The notes under the pieces are model-generated. The model searched no databases, had not been told where the DNA came from, and saw nothing but the letters and a program-made list of their open reading frames with translations. The translations under genes and the position numbers were made by a program. A stretch of DNA of 64,000 nucleotides from Vibrio metschnikovii CIP 69.14. GTDB taxonomy: Bacteria > Pseudomonadota > Gammaproteobacteria > Enterobacterales > Vibrionaceae. The stretch covers positions 186,001 through 250,000 of the forward strand of contig NZ_ACZO01000006.1 in assembly GCF_000176155.1 (NCBI RefSeq), in the 5' to 3' direction. This document shows, one piece after another, positions 56,275-64,000 of the stretch; position 1 is the first letter of the stretch, and each line of letters opens with the position of its first letter.

Positions 56275-57084
56275 TTAAATCACTGCTTGACGGACCTTGG
56301 CAGAGATCCATTCACTTACGACGACCGTTGCCAAGATGACTAAAATAATCAAGGTGACTTGAGGCCAAGCGAGGACATTTAAACTCGATTGCAATTGCAT
56401 GCCGATGCCACCCGCTCCAACTAAACCTAAGATCGCACTTTCGCGAATATTAATATCCCAACGAAAAACACTGATCCCAAAAAACGTAGGTAATACTTGC
56501 GGCACAATCGCATAATTTAAAACCTGCGCTTGACTTGCCCCCGTGGCGGTTATTGCTTCAATTTGAGTCAGTTCGGTCTCTTCAATGGCTTCATACAATA
56601 ATTTGCCGACAAAACCGATGGATCGCAGTGCAATGGCTAAAATGCCAGCCAGTAGACCAGGGCCAAGAATCGAAACCAGTAGCAGTGCCCAGATCAAAGA
56701 GTTAATTGAGCGAGAGGCGACAATGACAAACAAAGCAATTGGTCTCACCAATACACTAGAGGGCGTGGTATTACTGGCGGCTAAAAAAGCCAGTGGCGTA
56801 GCCAGAATGACGCCCAGTAACGTACCTAAGGTTGCCATATTGAGCGTGTCCCACAATGGCGACCATAAGCGCTCCATATAAGACCAACGGGGAGGAAAGG
56901 CTCTGTCTATTAAATCAGCAGCGGCTTGAGGAGCATCGTAGACGAACACCCACATGGTATGTTCTGTCATGATATTCCAGCAATAAATAAACAAAGCCAG
57001 CAGTAACATCCAACCAACCCAAAGTAACAATTGAGTCTTTGGCGTACGATATTGCCAAGTTAGGCTTGAGTTGAGAGGATTCAT
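56275..57084 (-). CDS. phnE: phosphonate/phosphite ABC transporter permease (second PhnE)
   Basis: A 269-residue inner-membrane permease with six hydrophobic segments and the EAA-loop EAITATGASQAQVLNYAIVPQVLP. It is a paralog of the adjacent PhnE and would pair with it as a heterodimeric channel. Its start overlaps the previous gene's stop by four bases. Substrate (phosphonate, phosphite or related) cannot be told from sequence. Confidence 0.85.
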   Translation of the reverse strand: MNPLNSSLTWQYRTPKTQLLLWVGWMLLLALFIYCWNIMTEHTMWVFVYDAPQAAADLIDRAFPPRWSYMERLWSPLWDTLNMATLGTLLGVILATPLAFLAASNTTPSSVLVRPIALFVIVASRSINSLIWALLLVSILGPGLLAGILAIALRSIGFVGKLLYEAIEETELTQIEAITATGASQAQVLNYAIVPQVLPTFFGISVFRWDINIRESAILGLVGAGGIGMQLQSSLNVLAWPQVTLIILVILATVVVSEWISAKVRQAVI

Positions 57085-57887
57085 TTCACGTATTTCCGTA
57101 GATAGCCTGAAGCATATTCACTGAGCATTACAATCGCAATAATCAGTAAGAGAATGGCGCCAGCACTGTCATATTCGTAGCGCGAGAGAGAGGTATTGAG
57201 TGTTGCGCCAATGCCACCGGCTCCAACAATGCCGATTACGGCACTCTCACGAAAGTTAATATCGAGTCGGTATAAGCACAACCCAAGTAGGCGCGGTAAC
57301 ACCTGTGGCTGAATAGCATAATTAATCCACTGTAACCATGATGCGCCAGTGGCTTTAATCGCCTCAATAGGGGCGGGGTCGATGCCCTCAATTTCTTCTG
57401 CCAGTAATTTACCGATAAAACCAATCGTGGCGAAAGTTAAGGTCAAAAAGCCAGCAAAAGCACCAAAGCCAAATAAAGCGACGAAAAAGATTGCGACGAT
57501 AATTTCTTGTAAAGAGCGACTAAGAGCAATAAAAGCGCGACAAATCATATAAACCCAAGTTGGACTTAAGTTGCGAGCTGCGCCAAGTCCAACCGGAATC
57601 GCTAAAGCAATACCCACCACAGTGGAAGTTAAAGTCATGGTTAAACTTTCGATCATTCCAGCGGAAATATCTCGCCAGCGAGTGGAAAAATCAGGCTGTA
57701 AGAATCCACCAATAAAGCGCTGTGCCCGTTCTAATCCTTCGTAAATCCTTAGCCAGTTAATATCTATACTGCCAATCGCGAACCATAAATAGATTAGGCA
57801 CAAAAGAGTAATCACCCATCGCCAAACGCGACTTTTAATGATCTGTGGCGGTTTGCGCCATTGAGTTGAATAAGGTACTGGGTTCAT
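57081..57887 (-). CDS. phnE: phosphonate/phosphite ABC transporter permease (first PhnE)
   Basis: A 268-residue PhnE-type permease with six membrane segments and the EAA-loop [24 protein letters not shown] plus the C-terminal [18 protein letters not shown] motif. Overlaps phnC (ATGA) and the second phnE, so all are translationally coupled. Confidence 0.87.
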   Translation of the reverse strand: MNPVPYSTQWRKPPQIIKSRVWRWVITLLCLIYLWFAIGSIDINWLRIYEGLERAQRFIGGFLQPDFSTRWRDISAGMIESLTMTLTSTVVGIALAIPVGLGAARNLSPTWVYMICRAFIALSRSLQEIIVAIFFVALFGFGAFAGFLTLTFATIGFIGKLLAEEIEGIDPAPIEAIKATGASWLQWINYAIQPQVLPRLLGLCLYRLDINFRESAVIGIVGAGGIGATLNTSLSRYEYDSAGAILLLIIAIVMLSEYASGYLRKYVK

Positions 57888-58702
57888 GCATTCACCAATG
57901 AACGATGAGCTTGAGAGGCCAGTTCTGTGTCAAGGGATGATTCTGGCTGGCGCATGCTGGTCCAATCCTCTTCACCGTAAATTCGAGTCAATACACTTTC
58001 TGTTAGCTGCTGTGGAGATCCATCGAACACCACCTCACCGGCTTTTAAGCCAATAATTCGGTCGGTAAACTGCTGAGCGAGGACCACATCATGAATATTA
58101 ATGATCGCTGGTAAGCCACGTTCGTTGCACATTTCAACCAATAAACGCATCACTTGGCGACTGGTTTTAGGATCTAAGCTCGCGGTTGGCTCGTCAATCA
58201 ACAGCAGTTCTGGATCTTGAGCTAGAGCACGAGCAATACCTACCCGTTGGCGTTGTCCGCCAGATAATGCATCGGCTCTTTTGTCAGCATGTTGAAGTAA
58301 GCCCACACGATCCAGTAGACGATAAGCGTTGCTGATGTCTTGTTCGGGGTATTGTCGCCAAAAACTGCGCCAAAACGAGACATAACCTAATCGTCCCGAG
58401 AGGACGTTCTCCATCACCGTTAAGCGATCAACGAGGGCATATTCTTGAAAGATCATGCCAATTTTTCGTCTTGCTTGTCGTAACTGAGTTTGAGAAAGTT
58501 GATTGACCGTTAAGTCATTTAAAATAATTTGCCCGTCACTGGGCTCGACTAAGCGATTAATACAGCGAATTAAGGTTGATTTCCCAGCTCCTGAAGGGCC
58601 AATTAAGCCAACAACTTGCCCTTTAGGCACACTGAATGAAACGTTATTGAGGGCCTTATCGCCCGTTGGGTAAGTTTTGGTTAATCCATTGATGGTCAGC
58701 AT
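57884..58702 (-). CDS. phnC: phosphonate/phosphite ABC transporter ATP-binding protein
   Basis: A 272-residue ABC ATPase. Walker [10 protein letters not shown] at 35-43, [15 protein letters not shown] signature, Walker [13 protein letters not shown], followed by [10 protein letters not shown] (H-loop). ATG at 58702 has AAGGAG seven bases upstream; the longer frame to 58747 runs into the hairpin and is rejected. Confidence 0.9.
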   Translation of the reverse strand: MLTINGLTKTYPTGDKALNNVSFSVPKGQVVGLIGPSGAGKSTLIRCINRLVEPSDGQIILNDLTVNQLSQTQLRQARRKIGMIFQEYALVDRLTVMENVLSGRLGYVSFWRSFWRQYPEQDISNAYRLLDRVGLLQHADKRADALSGGQRQRVGIARALAQDPELLLIDEPTASLDPKTSRQVMRLLVEMCNERGLPAIINIHDVVLAQQFTDRIIGLKAGEVVFDGSPQQLTESVLTRIYGEEDWTSMRQPESSLDTELASQAHRSLVNA

Positions 58703-58722
58703 GAATCCACTCCTTGATGATA

Positions 58723-58757
58723 AAAAGCGCCAGATGATCAGTATCATCTGGCGTTTA
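58723..58757 (-). terminator. partial terminator between phnD and phnC
   Basis: Perfect 11-bp stem 58728-58738 / 58743-58753, loop CAGT. Read on the minus strand it is followed by CTTTTTATC. It probably raises the binding-protein message over the permease genes by partial termination or 3' protection. Confidence 0.65.
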
Positions 58758-58761
58758 AGGG

Positions 58762-59709
58762 TTAACGACAGGTGTATTGAACCCCCATGGCTTGATCGAT
58801 TTCACGCACCACAGACCAGTGTTCTTTAAAGGTAATAGGGATAAATTGTGCTTCACCCGACTGAGAGAATTCTTTTTCCATCGCTGTACCTTTCCAATCA
58901 AAACTGAAAAAGGCTTGACGGATTTTTTGTTGTAAATCAGGGTGTAGGTTGTAAACCACGCCATAACCTGTGGTTGGGAAACTTTCCGATTTAAAGATCG
59001 TGTTATAGCTGTCTGGGTTAATCACGTTTCTTGCGACCATGCGCTTGGCAACAGAATTGGCAATGGCAGCAGCATCATAGTCGCGGTTAACCACGCCTAA
59101 AATGGAGTTATCGTGAGCACCCGAGAAGGCGGGGGTATAATCTTTTCCTGCGGTTAATTGATAACTCGCTTCAAGTAACGCTTGTGGCGCTTTAAATCCC
59201 GAGTTAGAGGTTTCTGCAGTAAATGCCAAGGTGCGACCACGCAGATCTTCAATCTTTTCAATTCCAGAGCTTGGGTAGGTAATGATTTCCATTTCATAAC
59301 CGTAGCTGCCGTCTTCTCTGGCCATCATCGCAAAAGGACGAAAACCCGCGCACGCGACGGCTAATGGGTTTGAACCTGTGTTAAATCCAGCGATGTGTAA
59401 ACGTCCTGAACGCATGGCTTCAATTTGTGCGGCGTTAGAATTGACCGGAAAAAATTGAACTCGTTTGCCAGTCACTTTAGCCATATGGTCTAAAAATGGT
59501 TTCCAGACATCCGCATAAACCGCGGGATCTTCGACGGGCGTATAAGCAAAAATCAATGTTGATGGGTTCACCCAAGCTGACGCATTACTGGGGATATCGG
59601 CGACCAGATCACCATCATTATCTTTATAGCGTGAATCGAGCGAGAATTGTGCGTGAGCAAGTGGCGTTGCGATTAACGCCAGTGCGACGCATTGAGCTAA
59701 CAATTTCAT
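58762..59709 (-). CDS. phnD: phosphonate/phosphite ABC transporter substrate-binding protein
   Basis: A 315-residue periplasmic solute-binding protein of the PhnD/PtxB type, with a signal peptide at 1-20 (cleavage near AHA-QF). The ligand-site blocks [54 protein letters not shown] and [20 protein letters not shown] are family-like. First gene of the transporter operon. Confidence 0.9.
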   Translation of the reverse strand: MKLLAQCVALALIATPLAHAQFSLDSRYKDNDGDLVADIPSNASAWVNPSTLIFAYTPVEDPAVYADVWKPFLDHMAKVTGKRVQFFPVNSNAAQIEAMRSGRLHIAGFNTGSNPLAVACAGFRPFAMMAREDGSYGYEMEIITYPSSGIEKIEDLRGRTLAFTAETSNSGFKAPQALLEASYQLTAGKDYTPAFSGAHDNSILGVVNRDYDAAAIANSVAKRMVARNVINPDSYNTIFKSESFPTTGYGVVYNLHPDLQQKIRQAFFSFDWKGTAMEKEFSQSGEAQFIPITFKEHWSVVREIDQAMGVQYTCR

Positions 59710-60014
59710 GATAAAACCTCAGGTTGTCGTCCTTAAACAAGTTGGTACACGGTAGAAGGGAAAGGTGACTTTTATGTGAATAAACCGTTAAGGCTTGATG
59801 ACAATGATTATTTTTAGTGATGCGTAATGGGTAAAAGACTGGCGTTGTACTTACTTTTGATGGGGGATGCTGCGATGCTCACAAAGGTCGTCATTGGCTT
59901 TCCCCATCGAGTGATCAGCTATGATAGATTATAAGTTGCTTATCAACGTAAGTTTAAAAACAGCGGTTTTATGTACCTGAGCTGCTTATCTCTGGGTTAA
60001 AAAGAGTAATCATT
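59710..60014. promoter_or_regulatory. divergent phnD / yqhA-like gene spacer
   Basis: A 305-bp gap without ORFs. Besides the Pho-box-like site at 59764-59781, nothing recognisable was seen. Confidence 0.35.
59764..59781 (-). promoter_or_regulatory. candidate Pho box upstream of phnD
   Basis: On the minus strand, ATTCACATAAAAGTCACC contains (A)TTCA and (A)GTCA repeats 11 bp apart, resembling two half-sites of a PhoB direct repeat, about 55 bp before the phnD start. Match is approximate. Confidence 0.35.
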
Positions 60015-60491
60015 ATGATGGATCGTTTATTTGGTAGTAGTCGATTTTTAGTGTTAGCGGTTATCGTGACCAGTTTTGTTGCTGCGGTGATCTTATATCT
60101 CGTTGTGCTGTCGATTATGTTCGGTATTGTCAGTAATTTGTGGGGCGGAATTCCATCTGGCGTTACTCAAGGCAAAATGTTGGCGGTGAGGTTGCTAAAA
60201 GTCTTAGATATCTCACTGATTGCGATTACCTTTCAAATCATTGCCGCCAGTTTATATCGTCTTTTTATTCGCCCATCAGCTTTGGAGGCGAGTCCCTTTC
60301 TTTCTGCCCTCGCGATTAGAAATTTTCATGATTTAAAAATCACTTTATTGCAAGTGGCGGTGGTGATCATGATCATTCTTTTCCTTGAGCATTTGGTGGA
60401 AGTGGGTGCCAGTATTGAAACACTGTATTTAGGCGCAGGGATGAGTATGGTGATTGCTGCGGCGATTTGGGCGTGGAAATCGATGAAGTAA
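60015..60491 (+). CDS. YqhA-like (UPF0114) membrane protein
   Basis: A 158-residue integral membrane protein with four hydrophobic segments (about 11-37, 64-84, 112-130, 137-155). The layout and the segment LLKVLDISLIAITFQIIAASLYRLFI resemble the UPF0114/YqhA family. Function unknown. Starts with two adjacent ATG codons (60015 and 60018); either is possible. It stands alone ahead of the sulfur gene cluster. Confidence 0.6.
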   Translation: MMDRLFGSSRFLVLAVIVTSFVAAVILYLVVLSIMFGIVSNLWGGIPSGVTQGKMLAVRLLKVLDISLIAITFQIIAASLYRLFIRPSALEASPFLSALAIRNFHDLKITLLQVAVVIMIILFLEHLVEVGASIETLYLGAGMSMVIAAAIWAWKSMK

Positions 60492-60593
60492 CAGTAAATG
60501 GACAAATTTTACTCGTATCACTGGCAAAACGCGCGGTTATGAATTAGTTTAATCTAAATAAGTATTTGCTAATCATTGTGGTGGGGGATTGTA

Positions 60594-61457
60594 ATGAAAC
60601 CTAATGTTCATGAATTTTTTGATGCTAACACGTTTACTTACAGTTACGTGGTGGTCGACCCGAGTTCATCGAAATGTGCAATCATCGACTCTGTGCTGGA
60701 TTACCAACCAGCATCAGGCAGAACATCTTATGAGTCCGCCGATAAAGTGGTCGCCTTTGTTGAACAACAAGGCTTATCAGTGGAGTGGATTTTAGAAACC
60801 CATGTCCATGCCGATCACTTAAGTGCCGCGCCTTACCTCAAGCAACGACTGGGCGGTAAACTGGCGATAGGTCAACAGATTACCGTGGTTCAAGATACCT
60901 TTGGAAAGTTGTTTAACGCAGAACAGGATTTTGCCGCAGATGGCAGCCAGTTTGATCATTTATTTACCGATCAGGAGTCATTCACGGTAGGTAACCTTCA
61001 GGCCAAAGCGATTCATACTCCGGGACACACACCAGCGTGTATGACTTACCTGATTGGTGACAGTGCTTTTGTTGGTGATACGCTGTTTATGCCTGATTAC
61101 GGTACCGCGCGTTGTGATTTTCCGGGCGGGGATGCCAAAACGCTCTATCACTCCATTCAAAAACTGTTCACTTTACCCGATGAAACGCGCGTATTTATGT
61201 GCCATGACTACACAGCGCCGGGGCGAGAAGAGTTTCTTTTCCAAACCACGATTGGTGAAGAGCGTGTGCATAATATTCATGTTGGTCATGGCGTGGAAGA
61301 AGCTGCGTTTGTCGCCATGCGTCAAGCTCGGGATGCGACTTTATCGATGCCGACTTTGATCTTGCCCTCGGTTCAGGTCAATATGCGTGCTGGCGTATTA
61401 CCTCCGGCTGAAGACAATGGTGTTCAGTATCTAAAAATTCCGCTTAATAAAGTTTAA
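60594..61457 (+). CDS. MBL-fold hydrolase, persulfide dioxygenase-like (Blh/ETHE1 type)
   Basis: A 287-residue metallo-beta-lactamase fold. The metal motif THVHADHLSAA, then IHTPGHTPACMTYL, FVGDTLFMPDYGTARCDFPGGD and FMCHDYTAPG match the ETHE1/Blh persulfide-dioxygenase group, which oxidises glutathione persulfide and helps detoxify sulfide. Start 60594 has GGGGGA five bases upstream. It heads a compact run with a DUF442 gene and a SulP transporter, 17 and 45 bp apart, the usual company of this family. No BigR-like regulator is seen. Confidence 0.85.
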   Translation: MKPNVHEFFDANTFTYSYVVVDPSSSKCAIIDSVLDYQPASGRTSYESADKVVAFVEQQGLSVEWILETHVHADHLSAAPYLKQRLGGKLAIGQQITVVQDTFGKLFNAEQDFAADGSQFDHLFTDQESFTVGNLQAKAIHTPGHTPACMTYLIGDSAFVGDTLFMPDYGTARCDFPGGDAKTLYHSIQKLFTLPDETRVFMCHDYTAPGREEFLFQTTIGEERVHNIHVGHGVEEAAFVAMRQARDATLSMPTLILPSVQVNMRAGVLPPAEDNGVQYLKIPLNKV

Positions 61458-61474
61458 CTAACAAGGATAGTCTG

Positions 61475-61894
61475 ATGTTGACATTGATTACATTAACCCC
61501 ACAACTGACCGTTGCACCGCAAATTGAGCCAAGTGATATCGAACAGATCGCTGGTTTAGGCTTTAAATCGGTGATCAATAATCGGCCCGATGGCGAAGAA
61601 AGTGGCCAGCCATTGAATCAAGTGATTGAACAACATGCCGATCAGCTTGGTTTAGTTTATGTTCATTTACCCGTGGTGGGTGGCCAAATTAGCGAAGCTC
61701 AGATCCATCAATTTGGTGAATTGTTACAGACGCTCCCTCAACCTATCTTAGCTTTTTGTCGCACGGGAACCCGTTCTAGTATGTTGTGGTCATTGGCAAG
61801 TCAAGATAGCGCGATATTCAGTGAGCGTTTGCAGGTTGCTACCAAGCAAGGCTTTAAGCTTGATGGTCTCGACGAGCGATTTGCTCAGCGTTAA
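61475..61894 (+). CDS. DUF442 / TIGR01244 family phosphatase-like protein
   Basis: A 139-residue protein with a cysteine-phosphatase-like loop FCRTGTRSS (about 89-97), the C-x5-R pattern, and the N-terminal ITLTPQLTVAPQIEPSDI opening. In other genomes this domain is found fused to or beside persulfide dioxygenases and is named TIGR01244 family sulfur transferase. Substrate unknown; linked to sulfide metabolism by context. Confidence 0.82.
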   Translation: MLTLITLTPQLTVAPQIEPSDIEQIAGLGFKSVINNRPDGEESGQPLNQVIEQHADQLGLVYVHLPVVGGQISEAQIHQFGELLQTLPQPILAFCRTGTRSSMLWSLASQDSAIFSERLQVATKQGFKLDGLDERFAQR

Positions 61895-61939
61895 GCACAA
61901 GCGCGGTGAGTTGAAATTAAAGTAAATAGGAATCAGCCA

Positions 61940-63559
61940 ATGAAGCTAGCTTGGCGTCAATATCTGCCCATCGTGACTTGGTTGCCGGAATACACTCGTC
62001 AGGCTGCCAGCAAAGACGGAGTGGCGGCGATCATTGTCACCTTGATGCTGGTGTCACAAAGTTTAGCTTATGCGATTGTGGCTGGTTTACCTCCAGTTTA
62101 TGGCCTATATGCCAGTATTTTACCGCTGGTGGCTTACACCCTGTTGGGGACCAGCAAAACGTTGGCTGTTGGGCCGGTTGCGGTGATTTCGTTAATGACG
62201 GCAGAAGCGATTGCGCCTTTACATGATGTTGGGACACACGCTTATGTAACGGCTGCGGCGACGCTAGCGTTTTTATCTGGGCTGATGCTGTTAATCATGG
62301 CGGTGTTTCGTTTAGGGTTTTTAACGACGTTTTTAAGTCATTCGGTACTGTCCGGTTTTATGACTGCCTCTGGCGTTGTGATTATTTGGGGGCAATTACC
62401 TAAGTTACTGGGCTTACCAGTAGCCGATGGCTCGCTCAATGAAGTGTTGGCTGCTGTACACTATCCGACCTTATGGCTGGGGCTGGGGAGTTTAGTACTA
62501 TTGGTGCTTGGCCGACGTTATTTCTCCTGCTTATTACAAAACCTTGGCTGCTCTGCATCGTGGGCGGGCCATATCACCAAATTACTGCCGGTGATGGTCA
62601 TGGTCGCGAGCATATTGATCATTGATTACTTTCCACACCATACTCAAGGGGTGAGTGTGGTTGGTGCTATTCCGACGGGGTTACCAAGTTTCGTGATGCC
62701 GGTGTTGGAAACCAACTTAATGGTTCAATTGTTGCCTGCAGCGCTGCTGATCAGCGTGGTCGGGTTTGTTGAGTCAGCGTCGGTTGGCCAAACGTTAGCG
62801 GCGAAAAGACGTCAACGGATTGAACCAAATCAAGAGTTGATTGCTTTAGGTGGGGCGAATATTGCCTCTGCGATACAGGGCGGGTTTCCGGTTACGGGGG
62901 GACTTTCTCGTTCAGTGGTTAACTATGATGCGGGAGCGGAAACACCATTGGCGGGCATGTTGACCGCGATAGGGATCGGCATCACGGTACTGTATTTCAC
63001 CCCATTGTTTAGCTATCTTCCTCACGCGGTTTTGGCGGCGATTATTATTGTTGCAGTATCGGCTTTGATTGATATTAAAACCATTTTTACTACGTGGCGC
63101 GCCGCAAAAAGCGATGGTGTGGTGATGTTAAGTACTATTGTTGGAGTGCTCTTTATCAATATTGAGTGGGGGATCATCATTGGCGTGCTGCTCTCATTAG
63201 TGATTTTTTTATGGCGAACCAGTCAGCCGCACATCGCGGTGGTGGGATTAATCGAAGGTAGTGAACATTTTCGTAATGTGCAGCGTTTTCAAGTTAAGCA
63301 AAGCAAAACGGTATTAACTTTACGCATCGATGAAAGCTTATATTTTGCCAATGCCCGTTATTTAGAAGATAAAATTCCAGAGTATTTAGGTAGCTACCCT
63401 GAAACTCAGCATTTGGTGTTGATGCTGTCTGGCGTCAATCGTATCGATAGCAGTGCCTTAGAAAGTTTACATTTAATCGCAGAGCGTGTTGCTCAATCGG
63501 GTATTACTATGCATTTGTCTGAGGTCAAAGGCCCCGTGATGGATGAAATACAACGCTAA
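61940..63559 (+). CDS. SulP family inorganic anion transporter, C-terminally shortened
   Basis: A 539-residue SulP/SLC26 transporter: about 11-12 membrane helices (SQSLAYAIVAGLPPVYGLYASI is the family signature) and a C-terminal STAS domain (about 435-539, LVLMLSGVNRIDSSALESL). A TAA at 63557-63559 cuts the STAS domain before its last helix; the frame then continues for 33 codons with a conserved-looking tail. Probable substrate is sulfate or another anion, fitting the sulfide-oxidation neighbours. It may still fold and work, but the tail loss is notable. Confidence 0.88.
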   Translation: MKLAWRQYLPIVTWLPEYTRQAASKDGVAAIIVTLMLVSQSLAYAIVAGLPPVYGLYASILPLVAYTLLGTSKTLAVGPVAVISLMTAEAIAPLHDVGTHAYVTAAATLAFLSGLMLLIMAVFRLGFLTTFLSHSVLSGFMTASGVVIIWGQLPKLLGLPVADGSLNEVLAAVHYPTLWLGLGSLVLLVLGRRYFSCLLQNLGCSASWAGHITKLLPVMVMVASILIIDYFPHHTQGVSVVGAIPTGLPSFVMPVLETNLMVQLLPAALLISVVGFVESASVGQTLAAKRRQRIEPNQELIALGGANIASAIQGGFPVTGGLSRSVVNYDAGAETPLAGMLTAIGIGITVLYFTPLFSYLPHAVLAAIIIVAVSALIDIKTIFTTWRAAKSDGVVMLSTIVGVLFINIEWGIIIGVLLSLVIFLWRTSQPHIAVVGLIEGSEHFRNVQRFQVKQSKTVLTLRIDESLYFANARYLEDKIPEYLGSYPETQHLVLMLSGVNRIDSSALESLHLIAERVAQSGITMHLSEVKGPVMDEIQR

Positions 63560-63661
63560 ACGTTTTTAGAGCATTTCACAGGGCAAATTTTTATCAGCCA
63601 ATTTCAAGCTTTTAGCTACTTAACTCAAGCCGAGCATCCCGATGAGGACTGGCGAATCTAA
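63560..63661 (+). pseudogene. in-frame remnant of the SulP C-terminal tail
   Basis: Directly after the TAA at 63557-63559 the same frame runs 33 codons to TAA 63659-63661. It reads TFLEHFTGQIFISQFQAF and ends DEDWRI. This looks like the last STAS helix of SulP proteins, indicating that the stop is a nonsense mutation of a longer gene or a sequencing error. Confidence 0.65.
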
Positions 63662-63879
63662 CGCTACACCATGGGAAGACTTCTGTGATTAATCTCTCAT
63701 ATCTATCATTTGTGTGATAAACCTGTATAATTCGCCGCCTATCTATACCCTGATGATGTTCACCGATGGCTAGTCCGATGTCGGGGCATCATTACGGTAT
63801 CAATACCTATTAATTGGTGTGTGACCGTTATCGGTTGTCACCCAGCGGCTCGTTCATATTCATACCTAGGAAGACTTCT
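63662..63879 (+). promoter_or_regulatory. ybiT upstream region
   Basis: A TATAAT at 63726-63731 is a possible -10 without a strong -35. GATGATG (63752-63758) can pair with CATCATT (63788-63794) around a longer loop. Nothing more specific is seen. Confidence 0.35.
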
Positions 63880-64000
63880 TTGATCTCTACTGCCAACATC
63901 ACCATGCAATTTGGTGCAGAACCCTTATTTGAAAACATTTCTGCTAAATTCGGCAACGGTAACCGCTATGGGTTAATCGGTGCGAATGGATGTGGTAAGT
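63880..64000 (+). CDS. ybiT: ABC-F ATPase, 5' part (cut by window end)
   Basis: The first 40 codons of an ABC-F protein: [19 protein letters not shown] and [17 protein letters not shown] with the start of Walker A, nearly identical in pattern to E. coli YbiT (VSSNVTMQFG..., GLIGANGSGKST). The start is a TTG with AGGA nearby upstream. ABC-F proteins act on the ribosome in the cytoplasm. The Walker A glycine-cysteine (GCGK instead of GSGK) is a small variant. The rest lies outside the window. Confidence 0.85.
   Translation, partial: MISTANITMQFGAEPLFENISAKFGNGNRYGLIGANGCGK

Noticed and set aside
1..64000. CRISPR arrays, integron attC sites, IS elements or prophage
   Set aside because: No regular direct repeats with spacers, no attC core pairs, no transposase, integrase or phage genes seen; the only mobile element is the group II intron.

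Overview
The window is chromosomal DNA from a gamma-proteobacterium, almost certainly a Vibrio. The flagellar and chemotaxis block flhA-flhF-flhG-fliA-cheY-cheZ-cheA-cheB-parC-parP-cheW-DUF2802, the VC2046/SO_2500 family gene beside sodB and grxD, and the TCA block facing a zinc locus all match the gene order I remember from V. cholerae chromosome 1. Genes are dense, with short spacers, many GTG/TTG starts and clear hairpin-plus-T terminators. The cytochrome c maturation (ccm) genes that I remember between DUF2802 and mlaA in V. cholerae are missing here. That would fit an oxidase-negative species such as V. metschnikovii, but the species is an inference.

Layout. 1-2745: 3' part of pgm, a DUF1853 gene and the Nif3/YbgI gene. 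2803-14110: gltA facing the operon-like run sdhCDAB-sucAB-sucCD (citrate synthase, succinate dehydrogenase, 2-oxoglutarate dehydrogenase E1/E2, succinyl-CoA synthetase), with an ArcA-like site in the shared upstream region. 14425-17040: a PLP-dependent sulfur amino-acid enzyme translationally coupled to an NhaC-type transporter. 17056-19588: znuB-znuC facing znuA across a Zur-like palindrome. 20068-23388: a large membrane regulator with periplasmic propeller repeats and a C-terminal AraC domain. 23389-24072: a gene-free stretch with a striking nest of hairpins. 24073-26860: feoABC. 26876-33419: a HIT protein, argS, yecM-like gene, an insulinase-family protease and sixA.

33620-46481 is the flagellar/chemotaxis block. 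It starts at a sigma-54-type promoter and makes the export gate, the FlhF/FlhG polar placement and number control, sigma-28, the CheY/Z/A/B/W pathway, and the ParC/ParP system that places arrays at the pole. 46846-50552: mlaA, a degenerate SDR, VC2046-family gene, sodB and grxD. 50553-52450: an intact group II intron inserted in the T-run of the grxD terminator, directly in front of topB. 52468-56167: topB and a Cache-type chemoreceptor. 56275-59709: a phnDCEE-type phosphonate/phosphite ABC importer on the minus strand. 60015-63661: a YqhA-like membrane protein, then a persulfide-dioxygenase-like hydrolase, a DUF442 phosphatase-like protein and a SulP transporter whose C-terminal tail is cut off by an in-frame stop. 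63880-end: start of the ABC-F ATPase ybiT.

No tRNA, rRNA, CRISPR array, prophage or transposase gene was recognised. The most unusual items are the hairpin cluster upstream of feoABC, the missing ccm cluster, the terminator-seated group II intron, the triple CheY-docking-like repeat in CheA, the kinase-derived AraC receptor and the SulP nonsense codon.
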